From an uncultured Anaeroplasmataceae bacterium (GTDB lineage: Bacteria; Bacillota_I; Bacilli_A; Acholeplasmatales; Anaeroplasmataceae): a DNA stretch of 8,672 nt. The position numbers and the translations under genes were made by a program. The DNA lies in assembly GCA_934229785.1 (NCBI GenBank), contig CAKQEA010000041.1, positions 1 to 8,672 of the forward strand, given 5' to 3'. The notes under the pieces are model-generated. The model did no database searches and was not told the DNA's origin. It saw only the letters and a list, made by a program, of their open reading frames with translations. This document shows positions 1 to 7,300 of this stretch, one piece after another. The number at the start of each line of letters is the position of its first letter. Position 1 is the stretch's first letter.

Positions 1-2
1 AA

Positions 3-50
3 AGAAGATAAATATATTTTTAAAAAACATTTAAAAATATATTGACTTCT
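3..50. repeat. Long AT-rich inverted repeat at the left edge
   Basis: Positions 11-24 and 30-43 are perfect 14-bp inverted copies with a five-base loop. After a small asymmetric internal bulge (8-10 against 44-45), five more pairs form (3-7 with 46-50). No T-run follows on the plus strand. On the minus strand the flank lies beyond the window. It could be a terminator of a convergent gene to the left or a structured leader. I see no gene in 1-100. Confidence 0.5.
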
Positions 51-100
51 CTTCAATCAATTGTAAAAGTAAATTCCACTGTCAATAGTTAAAATTTAAA

Positions 101-126
101 AAGAAAAAAAGGTCCCATAAGACCTT
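101..126 (-). terminator. Intrinsic terminator of the lipoprotein gene
   Basis: A six-base-pair stem, AAGGTC with GACCTT (109-114 with 121-126), closes a six-base loop. On the minus strand the T-run that starts in the stem continues into T-rich sequence with one C. It lies six bases after the TAA and is the clearest terminator in the window. Confidence 0.9.
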
Positions 127-132
127 AATTTA

Positions 133-819
133 TTATACTAATAAAGTATTACTTTCATCAAAAGTTAATTCAACAGTTTTTAAAGAATTAAATTCTGAAT
201 AAGAATTTATATTATTTTCTATAGTAGTCAATTCTACATGTAATGGTATTAAAACATAAACATTTAAAATTTCTACCTCGTTACTAATTTCAACAACGTG
301 TAGGGGAATATAAGCAACTGAAACATAATTGTTTTTTTGACCATCTAAGTAAGCCTTATAAACATCCTTTAAAGAATAGCTTTTCCCCCAATTAGTTCCA
401 TAATCAATTTCAAAGCCAACATTAAGTAAGTCATTAGTTAACTTAGTTGTTGATGAATAAGCATTTTTTAAAATTTCAGTTTTTTCTGTTGCAGTAATTT
501 CTCCTGAAAAAACCAAAGGTGCTACATTAACCTTTTCATTTCTATCACCATGCTGTTCTAAAAATGAATCAATTGCTGTGTTATAAACAACAATTGTTGA
601 TTTACTATCCTCTGCAATTTTAATATCATAATAATTTTTAGATGTATTATCAAATTCATAAGCATCAATACCATTTTTAACTGAATCTAAGTTTAACTTA
701 GCGATTGTTTCTGAAGAAGGACTATCAACTCTTCTTGCAATTGTTTCAGTTTTCTTACATGATGTTAATCCAAATAATAGCATTGCACAACCTACTACTG
801 CGAATAATCTTTTTTTCAT
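133..819 (-). CDS. Lipoprotein of unknown function
   Basis: I do not recognise the family. The 228-residue product starts with a classic lipoprotein signal: MKKR, a hydrophobic core (residues 5-17), and the lipobox LTSC with Cys21 as lipidation site. The mature ~208-residue protein should sit on the outer face of the membrane. It contains one Trp (W144) and no further Cys. Residues 171-175 and 191-195 both read IPLHV, at the heart of two adjacent predicted beta-strands. The start is ATG at 817-819, with GGAG (828-831) eight bases upstream. The gene has its own promoter and a strong terminator, so it is probably a monocistronic unit separate from the xerC operon. A substrate-binding or assembly role would be guesswork. 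Confidence 0.85.
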   Translation of the reverse strand: MKKRLFAVVGCAMLLFGLTSCKKTETIARRVDSPSSETIAKLNLDSVKNGIDAYEFDNTSKNYYDIKIAEDSKSTIVVYNTAIDSFLEQHGDRNEKVNVAPLVFSGEITATEKTEILKNAYSSTTKLTNDLLNVGFEIDYGTNWGKSYSLKDVYKAYLDGQKNNYVSVAYIPLHVVEISNEVEILNVYVLIPLHVELTTIENNINSYSEFNSLKTVELTFDESNTLLV

Positions 820-851
820 TATAAAAACTCCATTTCTTTTTTAACAAAAAA

Positions 852-880
852 ATTATAACAAAAAAGCTTAACTAATACAA
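852..880 (-). promoter_or_regulatory. Promoter of the lipoprotein gene
   Basis: The minus strand shows TGTTATAAT (852-860), an extended -10. TTGTAT (875-880) is a fair -35 at a 17-base spacer. Transcription would start near 845, leaving a leader of about 25 bases before the ATG. The promoter overlaps the putative xerC terminator hairpin. The nine-base core is identical to that of the HD-gene promoter. Confidence 0.65.
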
Positions 881-886
881 GCATTT
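860..886 (-). terminator. Weak intrinsic terminator after xerC
   Basis: The arms 862-869 and 879-886 form a stem of four strong pairs (GCTT/AAGC) plus three A-T pairs beyond one T-T mismatch, with a nine-base loop. On the minus strand a run of six T (860-865), partly within the stem, follows. It is weaker than the other two terminators here, so read-through into the lipoprotein gene is possible. Confidence 0.45.
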
Positions 887-926
887 ATTTTTTTGTTTCT
901 TTTATTTTTATTTTTTTGTTTCTTTT
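884..926 (-). repeat. 20-bp direct repeat, period 23, across the xerC stop
   Basis: Positions 884-903 and 907-926 are identical over 20 bases (a T-rich unit containing TTTGTTTC), separated by three bases. The unit at 907-926 covers the last xerC codons and its TAA; the other is noncoding. The period is not a multiple of three. A slippage duplication of the gene end is the simplest explanation. Confidence 0.8.
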
Positions 927-1840
927 GTTTTAGTTGCTCTAGGATGAGCTATATCATATGCTCTTCTCATTGTTTCGTAGCTTACATGAGTATAAATTTG
1001 AGTTGTTGATAAGCTTTCATGACCTAAAAGCTCCTGAACATCTCGCATTGAACAACCATTATTTAACATAGCCGTAGCAAAGCTATGTCTTAGCATATGT
1101 GGTGAAATATGAAATGTTTCCCCACAATCATTAACAAGCTTATCTAAAATTTTTCTAACCCCAACTCTTGATAATTTTGTTCCATTTTTATTTAAAAACA
1201 CATATCTATTGTCCTCTTCTTTTGATAAAAACAAAAGATCCAATCTATATGTAGATATATAGTGCTTTAATGCCTCACTAAGTCTTTCATACATTATTAC
1301 AATTCTATCCTTATTTCCTTTACCATGAATAGAAATTGTATTTTCAGTAAAATCAATATCCTTTATTTGAATATTACATAATTCACTAACACGAAGTCCA
1401 CAACCATAAAGACAACCAATTATACAATAATTCCTATAGCCTAGCTTATCATTCATATCACACACATCCATAAGCATTTTTATTTCTTCATTATTAATAA
1501 TCTTAGGTAATCTTTTAGGAATCTTAGGAGCCTCTACATTATCAAAATAATTTACATCTAAAATTTCTTCCTTAACTAAATAATTATAGAAGCTATGCAA
1601 AGATGATAAATGTCTATGGATAGAAGTTGAAGCATAATTTTGATTTGACATATACGAAACATAATTTCTACAAACACGTTCATTTCTAAGCTTTAACAAA
1701 CCTGCAGCCATTTTTTCACTTTTCAAAAAATCCAAGAATTCATAAATATCTTTTTTATAGCCATCTATTGTATTATTAGAATATCCCTTTATAGCTATAA
1801 GATAATTTATAAACTCATCAATTGCTTCATCATCAGTCAT
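908..1840 (-). CDS. xerC: XerC-type tyrosine recombinase
   Basis: This is a tyrosine site-specific recombinase of 310 residues, near the usual 300. XerC works with XerD at dif sites, with FtsK, to resolve chromosome dimers. Residues ~4-92 form the SAM-like DNA-binding domain ([19 protein letters not shown]). The catalytic set is complete: R150 (GCGLRVSEL), K174 (HGKGNKDR), H248 and R251 (HMLRHSFAT), H274 ([10 protein letters not shown]) and the nucleophile Y283 (QIYTHV). It is assigned as XerC rather than XerD or an integrase because it directly follows trmFO, as codV follows gid in B. subtilis. Its ATG overlaps trmFO's stop (ATGACTGA) and no ribosome binding site sits at normal distance: AAGAGAG is 13 bases away. 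Termination-reinitiation is the likely mode. The tail is Lys/Thr-rich. Confidence 0.93.
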   Translation of the reverse strand: MTDDEAIDEFINYLIAIKGYSNNTIDGYKKDIYEFLDFLKSEKMAAGLLKLRNERVCRNYVSYMSNQNYASTSIHRHLSSLHSFYNYLVKEEILDVNYFDNVEAPKIPKRLPKIINNEEIKMLMDVCDMNDKLGYRNYCIIGCLYGCGLRVSELCNIQIKDIDFTENTISIHGKGNKDRIVIMYERLSEALKHYISTYRLDLLFLSKEEDNRYVFLNKNGTKLSRVGVRKILDKLVNDCGETFHISPHMLRHSFATAMLNNGCSMRDVQELLGHESLSTTQIYTHVSYETMRRAYDIAHPRATKTKETKK

Positions 1841-3131
1841 TAAGCATTACAATCTCTCTTTCCATAGTTTCAATTGCTCTTTTACCATATAACATTTTTC
1901 TATCAGCTTTTTTATGAGCAAACTCAAGCTCAGGCATAATTCCCCAATTAGCATTCATAGGTTGAAAATCAGATTCAGAGGCATTACATATATAATTAGC
2001 TAAAGAACCCATAACTGTTTTATTTGAAAAAATATGTAATTCTTTATTTTTCAAATACCTATCCATATTAATTGCAGCGTAAATACCACTTGCTGCTGAC
2101 TCTACATATCCCTCAACGCCACTAATTTGTCCAGCAAAAAACAAATTAGGAAACATTTTTGTTTGAAATGTTGGATTTAAAATTTTAGGTGCATTAATGT
2201 AAGTATTTTTATGCATTCTGCCATATTTAGCAAACCTGGCATTTTCAAGGCCTGGAATCATTTGAAAAACTCTTTTTTGCTCTGGAAACTTTAAATGAGT
2301 TTGAAATCCAACCATATTATACATTTCCTTAGCTGCATCATCCTGACGAAGCTGAACAACAGCATATGGTTTATCTCCATTTGGAGTTTTAAGCCCAACA
2401 GGTTTCATTGGCCCAAACGTTAAGGTTTGTGGGCCTCTTTTAGCCATAATTTCAACTGGCATACATCCCTCAAAAACCTTCAATTCAAAATCTTTAACCT
2501 CAACACCTTCAGCATTAATTAACTCATCATAAAATCTATCAAATTCTTCCTTAGTCATTGGACAATTATAATATGATGGAACACCTTTATCATACCTGCT
2601 CTTTAAATAAACCTTACTGTAATCAATAGAGTCTGCATAAATAATTGGAGCTTGTGCATCAAAAAAATAAAAATCATCACAACCAAACAATCTTTTAATT
2701 TCATCACACAAATCACCACTAGTCAATGGCCCAGTTGCAATAATCGTTGGAGCATTTACATCAATTTTAGTAATTTCCTCATTAATTATATTAACATTTG
2801 GTAAAGACTTAATGATATTTGTTACGCACGCTGAATATCCCTCCCTATCAACAGCAAGGGCTCCTCCTGCTTCAACACTATGGCTTCTTGCAGCACGCAT
2901 AATAATTGAATCAAACATTTCCATCTCATGCTTTAAAACGCCGCAAGCATTTTCTAAAGAATCACTTTTTAAGCTATTAGAACAAACAAGCTCGCCAAAC
3001 TTTTCAGTCTTATGAGCTGGTGTCATTTTATTAGGTCGCATTTCATATAAATTAATTTCATAACCCTTTTTAGATAAATAATAGCATGCCTCACAGCCTG
3101 CAAGACCTGCACCAATAATATTAACTACCAT
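1833..3131 (-). CDS. trmFO: TrmFO, folate- and FAD-dependent tRNA (uracil-54-C5)-methyltransferase
   Basis: This enzyme makes m5U54 in the T-loop of tRNA, taking the carbon from methylenetetrahydrofolate and using FAD with NAD(P)H. The 432 residues match the usual family length of about 435. The N-terminus has the dinucleotide-binding motif GAGLAGCE (7-14). C50 (LVCSNSLKS) and C223 (EGCMPVE) match the two cysteines implicated in catalysis in the B. subtilis enzyme, each three residues earlier. Other family blocks are [12 protein letters not shown] (89-100), [17 protein letters not shown] (231-247) and the C-terminal FAD segment [19 protein letters not shown] (331-349). AAGGAG overlaps the nitroreductase stop five bases before the ATG. 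The TGA stop overlaps the xerC start. The gene looks intact. Confidence 0.97.
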   Translation of the reverse strand: MVVNIIGAGLAGCEACYYLSKKGYEINLYEMRPNKMTPAHKTEKFGELVCSNSLKSDSLENACGVLKHEMEMFDSIIMRAARSHSVEAGGALAVDREGYSACVTNIIKSLPNVNIINEEITKIDVNAPTIIATGPLTSGDLCDEIKRLFGCDDFYFFDAQAPIIYADSIDYSKVYLKSRYDKGVPSYYNCPMTKEEFDRFYDELINAEGVEVKDFELKVFEGCMPVEIMAKRGPQTLTFGPMKPVGLKTPNGDKPYAVVQLRQDDAAKEMYNMVGFQTHLKFPEQKRVFQMIPGLENARFAKYGRMHKNTYINAPKILNPTFQTKMFPNLFFAGQISGVEGYVESAASGIYAAINMDRYLKNKELHIFSNKTVMGSLANYICNASESDFQPMNANWGIMPELEFAHKKADRKMLYGKRAIETMEREIVMLND

Positions 3132-3140
3132 ATATACTCC

Positions 3141-3653
3141 TTATTTATAAATAACAATCTCATCTAAACTTCTTCTACTGCCATGTAGCTTTATTTCCTT
3201 TGGATATCCAACCGGAAGTAAACAGCTTACTACATAATTAGATGGAATATCTAAAATCTCTTTAACAATATTTTCCTTCATTGAACATACATAACAAGAT
3301 CCCAATCCCATTGCAGTTACAGCAAGCATCATATGAGTTGCAATAATGGCGCAATCAATATCACCATGATCTTTACCATCATTGCCTCTATGCCAACTAA
3401 CATTCTTGTCATAGCAAACAACAAAAATAGTTTTAGCATCAAATGTAAATCTAGTTGCAGTTTTAAGCTTATCTAACAAAACTGGATCTTCAACAACATA
3501 AATATGCTCAGGCTGATAATTTACAGCAGTTGGTGCCACTAAAGCAGCATTTAAAATATTTTTAACCTCTTCATCGCTAATCTTCTCATCAGTAAAACTT
3601 CTACAAGAAAAGCGTTCATTTATTGTATCAAAATACGTTTTACTATAATTCAT
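3141..3653 (-). CDS. Small FMN-dependent nitroreductase-family protein
   Basis: The 170-residue protein belongs to the nitroreductase fold, whose members are FMN-binding NAD(P)H oxidoreductases. N-terminal RFSCRSF (residues 14-20) is the FMN phosphate-binding Arg/Ser signature. PTAVNYQP (41-48) is the family's P-[ST]-x-x-N-x-Q-P motif, and GLGSCYVC (116-123) is the conserved Gly-rich segment near the flavin. The substrate cannot be read from sequence; quinones, nitro compounds and enones are all possible. A longer reading from the ATG at 3675-3677 would add eight residues but has no ribosome binding site. The chosen ATG overlaps the HD gene's stop by 11 bases and is probably translationally coupled to it. 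The TAA stop sits nine bases before trmFO. There is no signal peptide, so it is probably cytoplasmic. Confidence 0.88.
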   Translation of the reverse strand: MNYSKTYFDTINERFSCRSFTDEKISDEEVKNILNAALVAPTAVNYQPEHIYVVEDPVLLDKLKTATRFTFDAKTIFVVCYDKNVSWHRGNDGKDHGDIDCAIIATHMMLAVTAMGLGSCYVCSMKENIVKEILDIPSNYVVSCLLPVGYPKEIKLHGSRRSLDEIVIYK

Positions 3654-4269
3654 AATCATCCTCCATAAATAAATCATTTTTTAATCCATTAATAAAACTT
3701 TTAACATCATTCTTTTTTTCATTCCAATATTTTTTAGCAATAGGAGTAACCATATAATCCTGATTTAAAATATGACCTGAATGTTCTAACAATGATTTTA
3801 TGGCATCATTATATGATGAAGGATTCCTTCTACCCTCTGCAAGTAAATCCCAAACAATACCTAAAATTCCCTCTTCATCTAGTAAATCTGCCTCAAGAAG
3901 CAAAATTAGTTCTTGATTTGTATTTGAGTCATTTAATAATGATTTATTAGAATGATTTTTAATATTATAATAAACTAAATCAATAAAATCATCAGTAAAA
4001 CCATTTTCTACAGCATATTTTTTAAAAATAGCTGCACTAGTATCTGCATGATTTTTTTGTCCATTTGCATATCCAACATCATGAAAAATAGCTGATGTAA
4101 GTAAAACATCCTTATTACACAAAGGAAAATCAGGAAGTAGCCTTAAACACCATTTATATACTCTTACAATATGAGTATACCTATTTCTAAATGGAAATGC
4201 TTTAGAAGAAATTGCATCCCCATTCTCTAAACATTTTTTAACAAACAAAAACATATCATCATAATTCAT
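3643..4269 (-). CDS. HD-domain phosphohydrolase of unknown substrate
   Basis: The 208-residue protein has the HD superfamily metal-binding pattern: H33 in YTHIVRVYKW, H63-D64 in IFHDVGY, and D128 in LLEADLLDEEG. H74 and H106 (IKNHSN) lie where two-metal members carry extra histidines. HD proteins are metal-dependent phosphohydrolases acting on nucleotides or phosphate esters. Size and the H-x-x-RV spacing recall the YpgQ/YedJ nucleotide pyrophosphohydrolase group, but that is only a resemblance. No signal peptide is visible, so it is probably cytoplasmic. The start is firm: ATG at 4267-4269 with GGAGG (4277-4281) seven bases upstream. It is the first gene of the operon, and its last codons overlap the nitroreductase start by 11 bases. 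The stop is TAG. Confidence 0.85.
   Translation of the reverse strand: MNYDDMFLFVKKCLENGDAISSKAFPFRNRYTHIVRVYKWCLRLLPDFPLCNKDVLLTSAIFHDVGYANGQKNHADTSAAIFKKYAVENGFTDDFIDLVYYNIKNHSNKSLLNDSNTNQELILLLEADLLDEEGILGIVWDLLAEGRRNPSSYNDAIKSLLEHSGHILNQDYMVTPIAKKYWNEKKNDVKSFINGLKNDLFMEDDYEL
3660..3664 (-). promoter_or_regulatory. Ribosome binding site that fixes the nitroreductase start
   Basis: GGAGG lies six bases before the ATG at 3651-3653, inside the last codons of the HD gene. It touches the ATG at 3657-3659 directly and lies downstream of the ATG at 3675-3677, so neither of those can use it. It therefore selects the third in-frame ATG. Confidence 0.8.
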
Positions 4270-4304
4270 AGGAATTCCTCCGATTTATTATAATATTTAT
4301 TTCA

Positions 4305-4314
4305 ATTATAACAT
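4305..4314 (-). promoter_or_regulatory. Extended -10 promoter of the HD-nitroreductase-trmFO-xerC operon
   Basis: The minus strand reads TGTTATAAT, a perfect TG-n-TATAAT extended -10. No good -35 hexamer lies 16-18 bases upstream, where the preceding terminator stem sits, as is usual for extended -10 promoters. Transcription would start near 4298, leaving a leader of about 29 bases. A second TATAAT at 4287-4292 is less likely, because it would start transcription inside the ribosome binding site. Confidence 0.55.
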
Positions 4315-4320
4315 AAGAAA

Positions 4321-4359
4321 AAGAAAAAAATACATGACTATTTTAAAATCATGTATTTT
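4321..4359 (-). terminator. Intrinsic terminator of the giant gene
   Basis: A perfect 11-bp stem (4327-4337 with 4349-4359) closes an 11-base loop just after the giant gene's TAA. Read on the minus strand it is followed by a T-rich tract interrupted by single C residues. The stem is AT-rich, with two G-C pairs. It separates the giant gene from the HD-nitroreductase-trmFO-xerC operon. Confidence 0.8.
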
Positions 4360-4364
4360 CTTTT

Positions 4365-7300
4365 TTAAATCAATCCTTTGATAATGTCAATCATATATGA
4401 ATTAACATTTGATATTGAATTTCTCAATATATCATCTGTTGTATAGTAACGTTTTCCCCAACTTTCAAATCCAAGTAAAATTTTACCACTATACACATAT
4501 TTGACTGAATTATTGTCATCATAAACAAATGATATTTTTAATTGTCTAGCATATTGATTTTTGCCTAGACTACTTCCAACACTATAATAAAATGCATCAG
4601 TTGCAATACTTGTAACAGTTGATGGAATATATATTTTTGTCAATGATGTACAATTCTTAAACGCATCATTTCCAATAGTAGTAACACCATCACTAATTAC
4701 AATAGTTTTCAATACATTTTGATTAAGATTATCTTTATTTCCTTCAAATGCACTATCACCAACAGCAGTTATAACATTATCAAGTACATTATATCTTGGT
4801 AATATTAATGTTGTTATACTTGAAGTAATGTCTTTATAATCATCTGTATTAAATCCTGTAATGATTTGCCCCTCATACTTAAAGTACTTTCTATTAGTTG
4901 TAATATAAGCTGTTAATGACATATCTCCATTAAACGCCTTATTTAAATCAGATAATCTATAATAGTTATTATTTGAATCAACCCATGCATTAATTTCGTA
5001 AGTTTCATAAGTTGTATTAGGCAATAAATCAGAATCAAATGAAACATCATTTTTTATTTGTAATCCATAATAATTCTTATTATTAAATTCAGATTTAACA
5101 GTATCAAATGTTAATGTATAATATCCATCAAGCTTACTATAATCATAAATATTAATAATACAATTATTAAACAACTGATAATAATTTGTTAATAAATTAG
5201 TTGAAGTTAAATTATTATAATCAATTAGATAATACATTTCATCTGTACCAACCATATATTTACCACTAGAAAATAATGCTGAAGTGTTGTTATTATCTAA
5301 TTCAATTGTTTCACCATTATAATTAGCATACATCTTAGCTTCATTCCATATTGGCTTTAAAGTAATATCAGTATCGATAGTATCATTATTAAATAATTCA
5401 TCATTTAAATAATAATCAACCTTATACATCTTATTATCAATTGTTATAGTTGTTAAAATTGAATAGAATTCATCAAGTGAAGCACCAACATATGTTGTAT
5501 ATGTAAACGCCTCATTATTATCACTTGCCTCTACGTTAATTCTAACTGTAACATCTTGCCATTTTGCATAAATATAAGTTTTTTTAGCTGGCATAACCAT
5601 TTCAGTATAAGGCACCTTAAACTTTGAATCCATATAGAAGCCAATAAACTTATAGTAATGCTTACCATACTCATCATCTACACATACAATATTTTTAACA
5701 TTTGGTAAATTAATGTTATTGCCTTCAACATACTCATATGAAATATTATCAATAATACCCATTTCAAATATTAATGAGTGTGAAATCTTACCAACCTTAT
5801 TCCAATTAGAATTATTTTTACCTTCATATTTCATATCTACTTCTTGGTTTGTTTCAATACTTGAAGAAATATAATTATCAAAGTCAGTCATATTAACACT
5901 TTCAACACCAGTTGATTTAAAATTATTAAGTTTTAAATCACTACTCTTTATATTAATAACACTAACAAGATTAACAGAGAAGTTTGGAATTGAAGAAATA
6001 AGTGGTTTTGTAATTGAATTACCATTTTCATCTGTACCAACTACAATCTCACTTGCAGCTAATGATACCTTCATTTTACCTAAGTTACTATTTCCTGCTA
6101 GAACTGATAAATCAAATCCAAATGAATATAAATATTGAGATAATTCGATATTAGTTATACATTTACTTGCATCAACAAATGTTTTTTCGCTTTCTTCACT
6201 ATTTACAATCATTGAATAAATTCCATCAGGTAATCCAATTGCATATTTCAATAGATAATAAACAATGTCATCCATAAATGTAGTGTAGTGAATTTTAACC
6301 TTATATGAATCACCATTACTATCAAGTCTATTAATATATACATATTCATCATGATAATAAATATCAACAGTCTTTTTAGTTAATGTTCCATAAATAAGTG
6401 TATTAACTTTAGGCACATCTAATCTAACATGAGCATCAAATGTTGAATCATCATTTACTCTAATCTTAGCATTAATTCCAACATTAGGATTAATAATTGA
6501 TAATACTGATAATGTAACTGAACCAACAATTTCAAATTCAGTTTGTTGAGCTGTATTTGATAATGATTCAATTAAATAATGAAGGTTAGTAATATCATAT
6601 TTATAGTCATTTGCATTACTAGGTGTTTTAATATTAATCATATCTTCAATTAATAAATCAGAATCATTCTTTTTATTATAGAAATCAATTCGAATATTAT
6701 TAAGTTTAGTATATGTCTTATAATCCTCATAAGCAACAATTACATTGTTTAAATTAATACTATCAAGCATGTCACCATACTTATAAATTGATCCTTCAAT
6801 AACATTTGATTCATTCATTTCATTAAATAATGTTTTAGCATCAATTCCGAAATTTAAATTTGAATCATTAACAGTTAAATAAGAAATAAGCTTATTTAAA
6901 GATATATTTTCATTACTTGAAGATGTACTTATCAAATTACCTAAAAGCTTTTTAACAGCTGGTGATTTTACAAATTCAATAATTTCAGTTACTAAATCTA
7001 CAATACCTGTGTATTTAGACTTAATCTTTAAAGTATTAGAAGGACTATTTGTACCCTCACCATTACCATAGGCAGCATAGAACATACCAAACTCATCACC
7101 TAATGTTTCCATTGATAATATTGTTAATTCTAGTGTATGTAATTGTCTTGCAGCACCAGTTACATCATATTCTTGAATTATCAAATTCAAATATGCATCA
7201 AAGCTTGGAATATCTTTATTAAGATCAATCATATGTAATTGAATATTACCAGTAAAGTCAAATAAATTAACTCCATCTTCTTCAATATTGAAGCCGAAAT

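Noticed and set aside
57..85. A perfect TTGACA (-35) on the minus strand at 80-85
   Set aside because: At spacers of 16-18 no -10-like hexamer is present. The nearest TACAAT (60-65) is only 14 bases away. It is treated as chance.
1833..1835. TGA read as tryptophan (Mycoplasma code)
   Set aside because: trmFO ends at this TGA with the normal family length, and tryptophan is encoded by TGG in the other proteins. The standard code fits.
908..1840. The tyrosine recombinase as the integrase of a mobile element
   Set aside because: It overlaps trmFO in the conserved Firmicutes order, has XerC length and layout, and has no nearby tRNA, attachment-site repeats or cargo genes.
2812..3015. A 67-residue open frame on the plus strand
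   Set aside because: It lies wholly inside trmFO on the opposite strand, over the most conserved N-terminal part of that enzyme. It has no convincing ribosome binding site, and its composition is that of an antisense shadow.
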